Part shown: piece by piece, positions 46,582 through 56,312 of the stretch
Position numbering within the stretch: the first letter of the stretch is position 1
Layout: each line of letters opens with the position of its first letter
Assembly (NCBI RefSeq): GCF_001718195.1
Contig: NZ_MCNV01000002.1
Location: 372,001-436,000, forward strand
Reading direction: 5' to 3'
DNA from: Paraburkholderia nodosa
Lineage (GTDB): Bacteria > Pseudomonadota > Gammaproteobacteria > Burkholderiales > Burkholderiaceae
Length of the DNA: 64,000 bases
Notes under the pieces: generated by a model
What the model saw: the letters and a program-made list of their open reading frames with translations, nothing else
Told to the model about the DNA's origin: nothing
Database searches by the model: none
Program-made: the position numbers and the translations under genes

Positions 46582-47712
46582 TTAGATGAGACGACGCAGC
46601 GCCATATCGTGTTCGTCGAACACGTGGCATGCCTCGGCGGGCAGCGCAAGCTTGACCACTTCATCGTGCGTCAACACGCTGTCGCCGGGCACCTTGGCGA
46701 TCAGTGTCGCCGCGCCCGAGCCGGTCTGCGTTGCGTGGATGTAGCTGTGCTCGCCCATGTGCTCGACGAGCTTCACGCGGCACGCCAGCGTCTGTTCGTT
46801 GCGTGCATCGCCGGCCACACGCAGATGCTCCGGACGCACACCGAGCGTCACCTTCATGCCGGCGCGCGCACGCGAGCCGTCCACGCGCGCACGCACGCGC
46901 TCGCCGCTTTGCAGGTCGATGTCCACGCCGCCATCGTCGCCACCCACCACCGTGCCTGCGAAGAAGTTCATTTTCGGCGAGCCGATGAAGCCCGCGACGA
47001 ACCGGCTCTTCGGATGGTGATACAGATCGAGGGGCGCCCCCACCTGCGCGACGCTGCCGTGGCGCTCCATGTGATCGCCGGCCTGCAGGAGCACGATGCG
47101 ATCGGCCAGCGCCATGGCTTCCACCTGATCGTGCGTCACATACACGGCGCTCGCCTCGCTGAACTCGCGATGCAGACGCGCGATTTCGGTACGCGTCTGC
47201 ACGCGCAGCGCCGCATCGAGGTTCGAAAGCGGCTCGTCGAACAGGAACACGCCCGGCTCGCGCACGATTGCGCGCCCGATCGCCACGCGCTGGCGCTGGC
47301 CGCCCGAAAGCGCTGCGGGCCGGCGTTCGAGATAGCTATCGAGCTGCAGTGCGGCAGCCGCGCTGCGCACCTTCTTGTCGATGACGGCCTTGTCGATTTT
47401 CGCCTGACGTAGACCGAATGCCATGTTCTCGTACACGCTCATATGCGGATAGAGCGCGTAGTTCTGGAACACCATCGCGACCTTGCGCTTCGCGGGTTCG
47501 ACTTCGTTCATGCGTTCACCGTCGATGCGCAGTTCGCCGTCGGTGATCGATTCGAGTCCGGCGATCATGCGCAGCAGCGTGGACTTGCCGCAGCCCGACG
47601 GGCCGAGGAACACACAGAATTCGTTCTTGCCGACTTCGAGGTTGGCGTCGCGGATCACCGCGTTGCCGCTCGCGTAGGCCTTCTGTACGTTGTTGAGGGA
47701 AATGCTTGCCAT
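46582..47712 (-). CDS. Sugar ABC transporter ATP-binding protein (UgpC/MalK type), system 1
   Basis: 376 residues. Walker A GPSGCGKST at 37-45, signature 'LSGGQRQRVAIGRAIV', Walker B 'VFLFDEPLSNLDAALR' and the H-loop 'YVTHDQVEAMALAD', then an OB/TOBE regulatory domain ('TLGVRPEHLRVAG'). It powers the CUT1 importer formed by the two permeases and binding protein to its right. It is the fourth gene of the leftward operon (binding protein, two permeases, ATPase, GH3). Confidence 0.94.
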   Translation of the reverse strand: MASISLNNVQKAYASGNAVIRDANLEVGKNEFCVFLGPSGCGKSTLLRMIAGLESITDGELRIDGERMNEVEPAKRKVAMVFQNYALYPHMSVYENMAFGLRQAKIDKAVIDKKVRSAAAALQLDSYLERRPAALSGGQRQRVAIGRAIVREPGVFLFDEPLSNLDAALRVQTRTEIARLHREFSEASAVYVTHDQVEAMALADRIVLLQAGDHMERHGSVAQVGAPLDLYHHPKSRFVAGFIGSPKMNFFAGTVVGGDDGGVDIDLQSGERVRARVDGSRARAGMKVTLGVRPEHLRVAGDARNEQTLACRVKLVEHMGEHSYIHATQTGSGAATLIAKVPGDSVLTHDEVVKLALPAEACHVFDEHDMALRRLI

Positions 47713-47757
47713 ATCGTTTTATGCGAAGTTCGGTTAGCGGTGCGAATCAGACCTGAA

Positions 47758-48588
47758 TCAGCCCTTGAGCGAGCCGGCCATCATCCCCTTGATCACGCGC
47801 TCCTGACCGAACGCGTAAGCGACGATCAACGGCAACGACGTGAGCACGAGAACGGAAAGCATCGAGGGTATGTTCGACGCGTATTGCCCCATGAAGTCCC
47901 AGATCGCGAGGGGCAGCGTACGGTGCTCGGACGTCGACGTGAGCATGTACGCGAAGATGAACTCGTTCCAGAGACCAATGCCGTTGAAGATCGCCACCGT
48001 GGCGAGCCCCGGTCCCGAAAGCGGGAAGAAAATGCGCCAGAAAATGCGGAACGGGCTGCAGCCGTCGAGCTGCGCGGCTTCTTCGAGCTCGCGCGGAATC
48101 TGCCGCATGAACTCGGTCAGGATGAAGATCGACACCGGCAGGCTGAGCGCCACGTAGGGGCCGAGCAGCGCGAACTGCGTATCGTAAAGACCGAGGTTGC
48201 GCGTAAGCAGGTAGATCGGCACCAGCGTCGCATGCAGCGGCACGATCATGCCCGCCACCACGAGACCGAAGAGCAGCTTGTTCAGCCTGAAGCGCATGCG
48301 CGCAAACACATAGGCCGCCATCGCGCTGATGACGACGATCAGCGCGACCGACACGCCCACCGTGAACAGGCTGTTGCGGAAATATGTGAAGAACGGCCCC
48401 TTCAGCACGGCCGCGTAATTGCCCCAATAAAGGTGGCTTGGCGGCGCCCACACGGAAGTCGTGAAGGTCTCTTCCTGGCTCTTGACGCTCGACACCACCA
48501 TGAAGATGAACGGCACCGTGGTGACGGCCAGCCAGATCAGCGCGAGGATCGGAATCGTCACACGGGGAAAGCGGAATTTCTTGATCAT
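47758..48588 (-). CDS. Carbohydrate ABC permease, MalG type, system 1
   Basis: 276 residues with six helices and the EAA loop '[27 protein letters not shown]', which docks to the ATPase. C-terminal extension short, as in MalG/UgpE. It forms the inner-membrane channel with the partner 48592-49509, whose stop lies three bases upstream. Confidence 0.94.
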   Translation of the reverse strand: MIKKFRFPRVTIPILALIWLAVTTVPFIFMVVSSVKSQEETFTTSVWAPPSHLYWGNYAAVLKGPFFTYFRNSLFTVGVSVALIVVISAMAAYVFARMRFRLNKLLFGLVVAGMIVPLHATLVPIYLLTRNLGLYDTQFALLGPYVALSLPVSIFILTEFMRQIPRELEEAAQLDGCSPFRIFWRIFFPLSGPGLATVAIFNGIGLWNEFIFAYMLTSTSEHRTLPLAIWDFMGQYASNIPSMLSVLVLTSLPLIVAYAFGQERVIKGMMAGSLKG

Positions 48589-48591
48589 GCT

Positions 48592-49509
48592 TCAGACCTC
48601 GGTTGCATAGCGGCGCGTGAAGTACATCGACACCGCCGCCACTGCGATGACGATCAGGAACATCGCCGAGCCGATGGTGCTGCCGTAGCCGAGCTGGAAC
48701 GAACTGAACACCGTGCGATACATGTAGGTGGCCATCACCTCGGACGAGCCCTCGGGGCCGCCGCCGGTCATGACGAAGACGAGATCGAAGTAACGCAGCG
48801 AGCCGAGCACGGAAAGGATCACGGCCGTGCGCACCGTGCCCTGCAGGTGCGGCAGCTTGATGCGCCAGAAGATGGTCCACTCGGAAGCCCCGTCGAGCAG
48901 CGCTGCCTCGTTAACCTCGGCCGGCATCGACGAGAGGCCGGCGAGGAACAGAATCATGTAGAAAGGAGCGTTCTGCCAGATGATCACGGCGATGGTCGCG
49001 CCCAGCGAGAAGTGCGGGTCGCCCAGCCAGTCCTTCGCGAGACCATCGAGCCCGAATGCCTGCAGCGCGACATTCAGGGGTCCGAAATTCGGATCGTAGA
49101 TCTGCTTGAACAGCACGCCGATCGCCACGCTCGACATGAGCAGCGGCAAAAAATAGAGAACCTTGAGTACGCGCGAGCCACGGCCGGCCTTTTCCAGCAG
49201 CACGGCGAGCGCCAGCGCGACAGGAAGCTGAATGACAATCGAGGCGAGCGCGAGAATCACGTTGTTCTTGAGCGATTGCCAGAACACCGTGTCATGGGCG
49301 AGCCGCGCCCAGTTCGCGAGCCCCGTATAGCGGGCCGTATTGCCGAGACCATTCCAGTCGAGCAGCGACAGCCGCAAGCTGGAAACGAGCGGATAAAGCA
49401 GGAACACGGCCAGCAGCAGCAGCGCCGGCGCGAGAAACACGACCGTGACGAGCGTTTGCGAGGAGAGCTTCAGCCGGCGTTCGGGTGTAGCGGAAAGTGC
49501 AATATTCAC
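48592..49509 (-). CDS. Sugar ABC permease, MalF type, system 1
   Basis: 305 residues, six helices, EAA loop '[27 protein letters not shown]'. '[27 protein letters not shown]' is the typical first helix of CUT1 permeases. It lies 60 bases after the binding protein and three bases before the MalG-type partner, so it is cotranscribed. Confidence 0.94.
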   Translation of the reverse strand: MNIALSATPERRLKLSSQTLVTVVFLAPALLLLAVFLLYPLVSSLRLSLLDWNGLGNTARYTGLANWARLAHDTVFWQSLKNNVILALASIVIQLPVALALAVLLEKAGRGSRVLKVLYFLPLLMSSVAIGVLFKQIYDPNFGPLNVALQAFGLDGLAKDWLGDPHFSLGATIAVIIWQNAPFYMILFLAGLSSMPAEVNEAALLDGASEWTIFWRIKLPHLQGTVRTAVILSVLGSLRYFDLVFVMTGGGPEGSSEVMATYMYRTVFSSFQLGYGSTIGSAMFLIVIAVAAVSMYFTRRYATEV

Positions 49510-49569
49510 GAGCTTTTCTGCCGGCCGGCGCCTTGCGGCGCCAGCCGGACTTTTCCTGAGTGCTGGAGA

Positions 49570-50865
49570 TCAACCGCCCTTCTTCGAAGCGGCTTCCATT
49601 TGCTGCGCGGCCGCCTCGGGCGTCACCGACAGACCGAACAGCGCCTGCGTCGTGTCCTTGTGCAGTTCGCCCAACGCCGGCGGCAGAGCCTGGTCGTACC
49701 AGAGCTGCACGCTCGGCGCCGCGGCAAGCAGTTGCTGCAGACGCTGCGTGAACGGATCGTCGATCTTGACGTTGTTGACCGGCGGAAGCTTGTGGTCATC
49801 CGACGCGCGCGCCTGCATCGCCTGGTCGTCGGTCAGCGACTGGATCAGCTTGAATGCGGCTTCCGGCGTCTTGCACTCGGTCGAGATGCTCAGGAAGCCA
49901 TCGCCCACCGTGCCGATCAGGTCGCGCGGGTCGCCCTTGCCGCCCGGCACGCTCGGGAACGGGAAGAAGTCGAGATCCTTCGAGAACGTCGGATTTTCGT
50001 TGGCGATCGTCGAAGCTTCCCAGGCGCCCATCAGCTCCATCGCGGCCTTGCCCGTATACAGCAGACGGCGCGATGCACCCGAGTCATAGTCGAGGCCGTT
50101 GATGCCCGGCGCAAACGCGCCCGCCTTCACGAGCTCCTGAATGCGCTTGCCGGCTTCGATGAACGCCGGATCTTCGAAGCCCTTGCCCTTTCCTGCGATC
50201 GCGTCGCTCACGACTTGCGGACCGCCGATACGGTCGACGAGGTACATGTAGTACATCGAGCCCGTCCACTTGTTCTTGTTCGCAAGCGAGAACGCTGCCA
50301 CGTTGTGCTGCTTCAGCACATCCACGACGTGCATCAGTTCATCCCACGTCTTGGGCGGCGTAATGCCGTACTTCTTGAAGACTTCCTTGTTGTAGAAGAT
50401 CACGGCGGCCGCGGCGTTTTCGGCAGCGACACCGTAGGTCTTGCCGCCGAACGTCGTGACGCTCCACGACGACTGCATGAAGCGGTTGCGATACGCCGGG
50501 TCCTTGTTCAGGTACGGCGTGAGGTCGACGATCTGACCGGATTTCACATATTCCTGCAGGCCGCCGCCGCCCCAGTTCTCGAACACGCACGGCGGCTGGT
50601 TCGCACCGAACGCCACCTTCAGCTTCGTCTTGTACGCCTCGTTCAGGACGTGCGAATTCTCGACCTTGTAGCCCGGATCGGCCTTTTCGAAGCGGTCCGA
50701 CGCGTCACGGATGATCTTGCTCGACGACGCATTGGTCTGCTGATCCCATACCGTGATGGTTTTGGATTCCGCCGCAACGGCGTTCGAAACGACTGCAGAC
50801 AGTGAAAACAGCAGTGCCGTGGCGCCGGCAATGGCCCGCGCCGTGGAGAAACCTGGGTACGCCAT
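49570..50865 (-). CDS. Extracellular sugar-binding protein, system 1
   Basis: 431 residues with a cleavable signal peptide (to about residue 31, VAA). Family 1 binding fold: '[32 protein letters not shown]', '[24 protein letters not shown]', '[14 protein letters not shown]'. It captures an oligosaccharide for the CUT1 importer. It is the first gene of the operon whose promoter carries the TTAACGTTAG operators at 50918-50949. With GH3 and an oxidising xylose-type pathway downstream, a beta-linked gluco- or xylo-oligosaccharide is the likely ligand. Confidence 0.93.
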   Translation of the reverse strand: MAYPGFSTARAIAGATALLFSLSAVVSNAVAAESKTITVWDQQTNASSSKIIRDASDRFEKADPGYKVENSHVLNEAYKTKLKVAFGANQPPCVFENWGGGGLQEYVKSGQIVDLTPYLNKDPAYRNRFMQSSWSVTTFGGKTYGVAAENAAAAVIFYNKEVFKKYGITPPKTWDELMHVVDVLKQHNVAAFSLANKNKWTGSMYYMYLVDRIGGPQVVSDAIAGKGKGFEDPAFIEAGKRIQELVKAGAFAPGINGLDYDSGASRRLLYTGKAAMELMGAWEASTIANENPTFSKDLDFFPFPSVPGGKGDPRDLIGTVGDGFLSISTECKTPEAAFKLIQSLTDDQAMQARASDDHKLPPVNNVKIDDPFTQRLQQLLAAAPSVQLWYDQALPPALGELHKDTTQALFGLSVTPEAAAQQMEAASKKGG

Positions 50866-50917
50866 GTTTGTGTCCCCTCTTTAGGAATTTTGAGAGCTAC
50901 CTGAGTTATCTGCGGGT

Positions 50918-50949
50918 TTAACGTTAGCCTTAACGTTAGTGGATGTTAA
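50918..50949. promoter_or_regulatory. LacI operator module of ABC system 1
   Basis: Two TTAACGTTAG palindromic sites at 50918-50927 and 50930-50939 (12 bases apart) and a half-site ATGTTAA at 50943-50949, 53-84 bases before the binding-protein ATG in the divergent gap with the LacI gene. A further degenerate site CTAACGTGA at 51089-51097 lies near the LacI start. A CTTGCGC-cct-GCGCAAG hairpin at 51004-51020 lies between them. The same module recurs at 53259-53290. Confidence 0.7.
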
Positions 50950-51150
50950 GCCGAGACTCAAACTACGGCTATGCGGGATTTTCCTGGTGAGCCCCCGTGG
51001 GAGCTTGCGCCCTGCGCAAGGGTGGTACGCACGGGGACGGTTGCACAAGCGCGCATCTGATAGAATAACCAGCACACAAACGGTATCGCTAACGTGACGA
51101 GCGACCCATCCGCGAAGTAACCAGCGAGTCACGAGCGAGTCTTCGCAGAC

Positions 51151-52227
51151 ATGACCTCTCGTAAGCCCACACCACGCATGGCAAGGCAAACTCCAACGCT
51201 TGAGCACGTCGCCAAGCTTGCCGGGGTGTCGCAGATGACCGCGTCGCGCGCGCTCAATGGACGCCCGGGCGTGTCGCGCGAAACGCGCGACGAAGTACTG
51301 AGAATCGCTTCGGACATCGGCTATGTCGTGAACCGCACCGCCCAGAAACTCTCGGGCGGCCGCAACGGCATCATCGGCATCATTACGCCCACGCTCGACA
51401 CGCAGTTCTCGAGCGAACTGGTGCTCGGCGCGGGCCGCGCGGCACGCGGCGCGGGCATGGAAATGCTCGTGTACACCGTGTTCGACGAAGACCGCCATAC
51501 GCATCACGACCTGCTCGGGTTGATCCAGCAATTTTCCGACGGCATTCTCGCCATCCTGCCGCGCGAATCGCTCTGCCTCGAAGCACTCGCCACGGCCAAA
51601 GTGCCCGTAGTGGTCGTCGATCAGCGCGGCACGCTCACGGGCTTTCCTTCGGTGTCCGTCGACAATTACGGCGGCGCCTGTCTCGCGGTCGAGCATCTCG
51701 CGGAACTCGGCCACAAGCGCATTGCGTTTCTCGCCGGCGACGAAACCATCGAAGGCGTGCGCGACCGCCAGCGCGGCTATCGCGACACCCTCGCCAAGCT
51801 CGGCCTGCCACGTGAAGACGCGCTGGTCGCCGCGGGCGACCTCTCGCAAATGATGGCGTTCGACGTCACGTTCGACCTGCTCAATCTCCCCGATCCACCC
51901 ACCGCGATCTTCACGGCCAACGACCAGAGCGCGTTCGGCGTGATCGCCGCAGTCAGGGAAGCCGGCCTGCGCGTGCCCGACGACATTTCCGTGATCGGGT
52001 TCGACGACATTCCCATGTCCGAGCAGTTTCATCCTGCCCTCACTACGATTCGCCAGCCGTTTCAGCAAATGGCGCGTTCGGCGGTCAATACGCTGCTCGC
52101 GCAGATCGCCGGCATCGACGCCGCTTCGCAGCGCATCACGCTGCCTGCCGAGCTGGTGGTGCGCGACTCGACCGGACCGGTGCGAGCGCGCCACCGCCGC
52201 TCGCGTCACCAGATCGTTTCGACGTAA
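51151..52227 (+). CDS. LacI-family regulator of ABC system 1
   Basis: 358 residues. HTH '[22 protein letters not shown]' and hinge '[11 protein letters not shown]', then a sugar-sensing core ('[23 protein letters not shown]', 'VVVVDQRG', '[23 protein letters not shown]'). It diverges from the binding-protein gene and is flanked by AACGTT palindromes of the LacI class, so autoregulation and repression of the importer are expected. No good ribosome site is visible at ATG 51151; ATG 51178 is an alternative. Its 3' end overlaps the converging vapC gene by 22 bases. Confidence 0.88.
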   Translation: MTSRKPTPRMARQTPTLEHVAKLAGVSQMTASRALNGRPGVSRETRDEVLRIASDIGYVVNRTAQKLSGGRNGIIGIITPTLDTQFSSELVLGAGRAARGAGMEMLVYTVFDEDRHTHHDLLGLIQQFSDGILAILPRESLCLEALATAKVPVVVVDQRGTLTGFPSVSVDNYGGACLAVEHLAELGHKRIAFLAGDETIEGVRDRQRGYRDTLAKLGLPREDALVAAGDLSQMMAFDVTFDLLNLPDPPTAIFTANDQSAFGVIAAVREAGLRVPDDISVIGFDDIPMSEQFHPALTTIRQPFQQMARSAVNTLLAQIAGIDAASQRITLPAELVVRDSTGPVRARHRRSRHQIVST

Positions 52228-52595
52228 GTCGAGGCGCGCACCTTCGCATCGGAGGTCACGAGCGCGCCGCCATGCGTGCGGGCGGTCGCAACGATCAGCC
52301 TCTGATGCGAAGTGAGCGCGGGCGGCAGCGTCGCCGCCCGGAACGCAATTTCCGAATCGACCGGAATCAGGCGCACGCCATCCAGCTTCAGAAACGTCGA
52401 GAGCCAGCTACGGGCATCCATGGAAAGCCCCAGGCTGCCCGCCTTCACGAACTCCACGATTTCCAGCGCGCTGATGGCTGAAATGAGGATCTCGCCGCCG
52501 TCGAGTTCACGGTCGATCGCATCGTGCGCGGCCTGACTCAGCGCTTTCTGTTTGCCGAGCCAGCACACGAGCGCAAGCGTGTCGAGCGTGATCAT
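52206..52595 (-). CDS. vapC: VapC-type PIN-domain ribonuclease toxin
   Basis: 129 residues. PIN fold with acidic metal ligands: Asp near the N-terminus ('MITLDTLALVCWL'), Glu in 'ISALEIVEFV' and Asp in 'LVTSDAKVRA'. Such toxins cleave tRNA or rRNA when freed. Its ATG overlaps the antitoxin stop as TAATG, the usual coupled arrangement. The 3' end runs 22 bases into the converging LacI gene. Confidence 0.88.
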   Translation of the reverse strand: MITLDTLALVCWLGKQKALSQAAHDAIDRELDGGEILISAISALEIVEFVKAGSLGLSMDARSWLSTFLKLDGVRLIPVDSEIAFRAATLPPALTSHQRLIVATARTHGGALVTSDAKVRASTYVETIW

Positions 52596-52825
52596 TACTC
52601 TTCCTGCTCGGCGGGAACCGGTGCAAGCGCGTGCTTGAGATTGAAATGCGTGATCGACGCGCGCAGCAGCTCGAGCGGATTCTCCGTCTTGCTGCGATAC
52701 GGCCGGATTTCAATGGTGGGTTGTCCCCGGTCCGTCACGACGACGGTTTCGCCCAGCGTTTCGACCTGGCGGAACAGCTCGCAGGCGCGGGACTTGAAAA
52801 TGGCTTTGGATACTCGCTTTTCCAT
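52595..52825 (-). CDS. Phd/YefM-type antitoxin for VapC
   Basis: 76 residues. N-terminal DNA-binding half 'RVSKAIFKSRACELFRQVETLGETVVVTDRGQPTIEIRPY' (split here by the usual strand) is Phd/YefM-like and the tail 'LLRASITHFNLKHALAPVP' would wrap the toxin. ATG at 52825 follows GGAGAG; a GTG at 52837 is the alternative. A -10-like TAGAAT lies 25 bases upstream. Unlike the pair at 41 kb it is full length. Confidence 0.85.
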   Translation of the reverse strand: MEKRVSKAIFKSRACELFRQVETLGETVVVTDRGQPTIEIRPYRSKTENPLELLRASITHFNLKHALAPVPAEQEE

Positions 52826-53258
52826 GACGCTCTCCACCCATCAAAATTCTATCGGATTTTTATTGCATCGGGTCGTTGCGCACGCAACGAAATTGCGCTT
52901 CGCACCCCAATGGCTCTTTATCGGCGTTGCCCAACCGTTTCCTGCCTGAACTACGCCCTGCACCGGTATATCTCGCACCAACGAACTGCGGGTTTTTACC
53001 GCTAACATGTTTCGCCCGAATCCGCCCCGCGGCCCTTGCGCTTTCATATAATCGGTCTGTCTGATGGATGCCCGTCAAGCAGCCCGAGTTGTGATCGAGC
53101 GACCCGCGAGGCACGACAACAGGGTGTGTTGCTTGCCGGCGGATATGCGCGAGTAGCGGTGTACGCTTCGCTTGCCGATACGGACGCTGCCGCAGGAAAG
53201 CGGAGCGTTGGGGGAGGTGATTACCTTTGCTGCAGACCATCGATTAAGCAGAAACATA

Positions 53259-53290
53259 ATAACGTTACCCTTAACGTTAATTCATGTTAA
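53259..53290. promoter_or_regulatory. Second copy of the LacI operator module
   Basis: ATAACGTTAC at 53259-53268, perfect palindrome TTAACGTTAA at 53271-53280, and half-site ATGTTAA at 53284-53290: the same three elements with the same 12- and 13-base spacings as at 50918-50949. The 17 bases at 53312-53328 also match 50971-50987 at 14 positions, at the same 53-base offset. So a whole promoter segment is shared, but no sugar gene follows. Confidence 0.7.
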
Positions 53291-53438
53291 ATGCCCGCTT
53301 CCGGCGCCGCCATGCGTGGTTTACCTGGGCTTGGCGAATCGACGCGGAGTCCGCGTAAACCGCGCCGGATCCCGGCCCAGCAAGGAAAGAGCGGCTGGAA
53401 AGCTGGCCACAGGGTACTGCAAAAAAGTACCGTTCCGG

Positions 53439-53448
53439 CTAACGTTAA
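53439..53448. promoter_or_regulatory. Third AACGTT-type operator site
   Basis: CTAACGTTAA, the complement of TTAACGTTAG, 159 bases from the second module. It may form a DNA loop with the module or be a remnant. Confidence 0.45.
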
Positions 53449-53513
53449 ATGGGCGGTAAGAAAAGTCGTAACGCCGATTCGCGACACTCATAATCATCCC
53501 TGCCCCCATATCG

Positions 53514-53735
53514 TCACACTCGCTGGTCCGGCTCATCCGGCGGCGGCTTCGTCGCAGGCTCCGCGTCGAAATGAACGATAAACGCATGCAGCGGCTCGCG
53601 CCGTTTCTCCTGGCGGTCGCGTTGCGACTCGCGCTCCCTCTCCGTCACATCGCGCGTTTCATCGGACGTCGCGGCCTGCCTGCTGCGCGCATTGACAGCG
53701 GACGCGAAATCGTCCTTCGACCCTTTGTTCGTCAT
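53514..53735 (-). CDS. Small highly charged hypothetical protein
   Basis: 73 residues, very hydrophilic: 'TSDETRDVTERERESQRDRQ' then a Pro-rich acidic tail. GGAAGAG lies eight bases before the ATG at 53735, and it starts 28 bases after the ATPase gene on the same strand, so it is the last gene of ABC system 2. No domain recognised; probably disordered. Confidence 0.5.
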   Translation of the reverse strand: MTNKGSKDDFASAVNARSRQAATSDETRDVTERERESQRDRQEKRREPLHAFIVHFDAEPATKPPPDEPDQRV

Positions 53736-53763
53736 GGCACTCTTCCCGGACCAAACCGGCACG

Positions 53764-54894
53764 TCAAACGACGGCTTGAACGTGCTCTCCCACCTGGGGA
53801 CGCTCGAACGCCACCGCGTCGCCTTTCGCATCGAACAGCGTGACCGCGGACGAGGCCACCTTGATGGCCACGCGCGCGCCCGGCTCGTATTGCGCGTCCT
53901 TCTTGTCGAGCTTGAGCGCGACGGCGTGCGCCATGCCGTCGAGACGCGCGTGCAGGATCGAGACATCGCCCAGATGTTCGACCAGCTCCACGCGAGCGGC
54001 GATGCCTTCGTCCGCGAAGCCGATGCTCAGGTGTTCGGCGCGCACGCCCAGGGTCAATTCGCCATTGAGTGCGCGATCCGGGCGGCCCGACAACGCGATA
54101 CGGTGGCTCGCTCCCGCAAGCGCGAGGACGGTCTGCACGCCGTTTTGCGACACGACCGTCGCGCCGAGCATGTTCATCTGCGGCGAACCGATGAAGCCGC
54201 CGACAAAACGGTTCGCGGGCCGGTCGTACAGCTCGAGCGGCGCGCCCGTCTGCTCGATGTTCCCCTTGTTGAACACCACGATCTGCTCGCCGAGCGTCAT
54301 CGCCTCGACCTGATCGTGCGTGACGTAAATCATCGTCGTGCCGAGTTCGCGGTGCAGCTTCGCGAGTTCGATGCGCATCTGCACGCGCAGCGCCGCGTCG
54401 AGATTCGACAGCGGCTCGTCGAACAGAAAGACGCGCGGCTTGCGCACGATCGCGCGGCCAATCGCGACGCGCTGCCGCTGGCCGCCCGAGAGCGCCTTCG
54501 GCTTGCGCTCGAGCAGGTGCGTGATCTGCAGGATTTCGGCAGCGCGGCCCACGACCTCGCGTACTTCGCGCTTCGATTTGCCCGAGAGCTTCAGCGAAAA
54601 GCCCATGTTCTCCGCAACCGTCATATGCGGGTAGAGCGCGTAGCTCTGGAACACCATCGACACGCCGCGGTCCACAGGCTGCAGATCGTTCACGCGTAGG
54701 CCGTCGATCAGAATGTCGCCGCCGCTCACTTCCTCGAGCCCGGCGATCATGCGCAGCATGGTCGACTTCCCGCAACCCGACGGCCCGACGAATACCGTGA
54801 ACTGTCCATCAGGAATATGAAGATCGATGCCCTGAATGATCTGCGGACCTTCGCCATACGTCTTCACGACGTTGCGCAATACGAGTTCGCCCAT
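53764..54894 (-). CDS. Sugar ABC transporter ATP-binding protein (UgpC/MalK type), system 2
   Basis: 376 residues with Walker A GPSGCGKST, signature 'LSGGQRQRVAIGRAIV', Walker B 'VFLFDEPLSNLDAALR', H-loop 'YVTHDQVEAMTLGE' and a TOBE domain ('LTLGVRAEHLSIG'). ATG at 54894 follows AAGGAGGA; upstream in-frame codons to 54954 are not needed. It lies 13 bases after the GH1 gene and serves the permeases at 56313-58165. It is closely similar to the system 1 ATPase, consistent with paralogous importers. Confidence 0.94.
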   Translation of the reverse strand: MGELVLRNVVKTYGEGPQIIQGIDLHIPDGQFTVFVGPSGCGKSTMLRMIAGLEEVSGGDILIDGLRVNDLQPVDRGVSMVFQSYALYPHMTVAENMGFSLKLSGKSKREVREVVGRAAEILQITHLLERKPKALSGGQRQRVAIGRAIVRKPRVFLFDEPLSNLDAALRVQMRIELAKLHRELGTTMIYVTHDQVEAMTLGEQIVVFNKGNIEQTGAPLELYDRPANRFVGGFIGSPQMNMLGATVVSQNGVQTVLALAGASHRIALSGRPDRALNGELTLGVRAEHLSIGFADEGIAARVELVEHLGDVSILHARLDGMAHAVALKLDKKDAQYEPGARVAIKVASSAVTLFDAKGDAVAFERPQVGEHVQAVV

Positions 54895-54907
54895 TGTTAT
54901 GTCCTCC

Positions 54908-56245
54908 TTAGTACGCTTGATCGGCGGCGGCATGTTCCGCGATGACCTTGCCATACCAGTGCGCGCTGTCTTTCAGCGTCCGCTTCTGGGTCTCGTAGTC
55001 GACGTACACCATGCCGAAGCGCTTGTCGTAACCGGACGCCCATTCGAAGTTGTCCAGCATGCTCCATGCAAAATAGCCGGCCACGTCCACGCCTTGTCGT
55101 GCGGCTTCGGACAATGCGGCGAGGTGCAGATCGAGGAAACGGATGCGGTCGGTGTCCTGCACGCGGTCGTTTTCGAGCACGTCTTTCGACGCGCAGCCGT
55201 TCTCGGTGATGAAGATCGGCGGCAGCTTGTACTCGGCATTGAGCTTCGTGAGCAGTTCGGTCAGACCTTCGGGGTAGACTTCCCAGTCCATGTCCGTGAA
55301 GCCGTGCACGCCCGGTGGACGCTTGTTGCCCGAAGCGCTCGCGAAGATACGCGTGTAGTAGTTGATGCCGAGGAAGTCGAGCGGCGTGCCGATGATGTCG
55401 AAGTCGCCTTCGCGGATCACCTCTTGCGGGCCGTTCGCGCCATACCATTGCAGCGCTTCGGCCGGATATTCGCCCTTGAAGATCGGGTCCATGTACCAGC
55501 GGACGAACTTCGCGTATTCGAGCGATGCGGCTGCGAGGTCTTCAGGCGCGTCGGTCGCGCCGTGTGCCGGCGACTGGTTGAGCACGATGCCGAGCGGCGC
55601 CTTCACACCATCGGCGCGCATGGCCTGAACGGCCAGGCCGTGCGAAAGCAGCAGATGATGCGCCACGTGCGCAGCCTTCTTCAGGTCGGCATTGCCCGGC
55701 GCGAAGTAGCCCGTTGCGTTGCCGAGCCATGCGGTACACCAGGGCTCGTTGTGCGTGGCGATCGACGCCACGCGGTCGCCCAGCACACTGCCGATCTTGC
55801 GGGCGTAGTCGGCGAAACGATAAGCCGTATCGCGGCTTTCCCAGCCGTTTTGCTCCGTCTGCAATGCTTGCGGCAAGTCCCAGTGATACAGCGTCGCGAA
55901 CGGCTGGATGCCGCGCTCGAGCAAGCCGTCGACCAGACGCTCGTAGAACGCGAGGCCCTTTTCGTTGTACGCGCCGCGGCCATCCGGCTGCACGCGCGGC
56001 CATGCAATCGAAAAGCGATAGGCGTTGACGCCCATTTGCGCCATCAGATCGAGATCTTCCTCGAGGCGATGGTAGTGATCGCAGGCCACGTCGCCGCTTT
56101 CGCCTTTCACGACCTTGCCGGGCACGCGGCAGAACGTGTCCCAGATCGATTCGCCACGGCCGTCCTCACGGGCTGCGCCTTCTATCTGATACGAGCTGGT
56201 GGCCACACCCCAGACGAAATTTTCCTTGAATTGAAACGTTGACAT
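54908..56245 (-). CDS. GH1 beta-glucosidase
   Basis: 445 residues. Acid/base Glu167 in 'THNEPW' and nucleophile Glu348 in 'ITENG', with 'FVWGVATSSYQIEGA' and 'WSMLDNFEWASGYDKRFGMVYVDY' framing the aglycone and sugar sites. No signal peptide, so it hydrolyses imported beta-glucosides (cellobiose-like) in the cytoplasm. It sits between the permeases and the ATPase of system 2, so the sugar is cut straight after uptake. Confidence 0.95.
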   Translation of the reverse strand: MSTFQFKENFVWGVATSSYQIEGAAREDGRGESIWDTFCRVPGKVVKGESGDVACDHYHRLEEDLDLMAQMGVNAYRFSIAWPRVQPDGRGAYNEKGLAFYERLVDGLLERGIQPFATLYHWDLPQALQTEQNGWESRDTAYRFADYARKIGSVLGDRVASIATHNEPWCTAWLGNATGYFAPGNADLKKAAHVAHHLLLSHGLAVQAMRADGVKAPLGIVLNQSPAHGATDAPEDLAAASLEYAKFVRWYMDPIFKGEYPAEALQWYGANGPQEVIREGDFDIIGTPLDFLGINYYTRIFASASGNKRPPGVHGFTDMDWEVYPEGLTELLTKLNAEYKLPPIFITENGCASKDVLENDRVQDTDRIRFLDLHLAALSEAARQGVDVAGYFAWSMLDNFEWASGYDKRFGMVYVDYETQKRTLKDSAHWYGKVIAEHAAADQAY

Positions 56246-56312
56246 AACGGTAGGTATCCTGAATAGTCGTGTCCGCTCTTGCTCGAGCGGCATGAAATGA
56301 ACGAAGCGAAAC

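Larger units (their letters stand above)
52838..53513. other. Gene-poor region with displaced operator copies
   Basis: 676 bases in which no frame looks coding. It contains the second LacI operator module (53259-53290), a conserved downstream block (53312-53328) and a third single site (53439-53448). It separates the vapBC pair from the second ABC cluster and may be the scar of a deleted or moved gene. Confidence 0.6.

Noticed and set aside
47443..50805. A very long open frame (over 1,100 codons) on the plus strand opposite the ABC importer genes.
   Set aside because: It is antisense to four well-supported genes, is rich in Arg/His/Asp as expected of a GC-rich mirror frame, and contains no recognisable domain.
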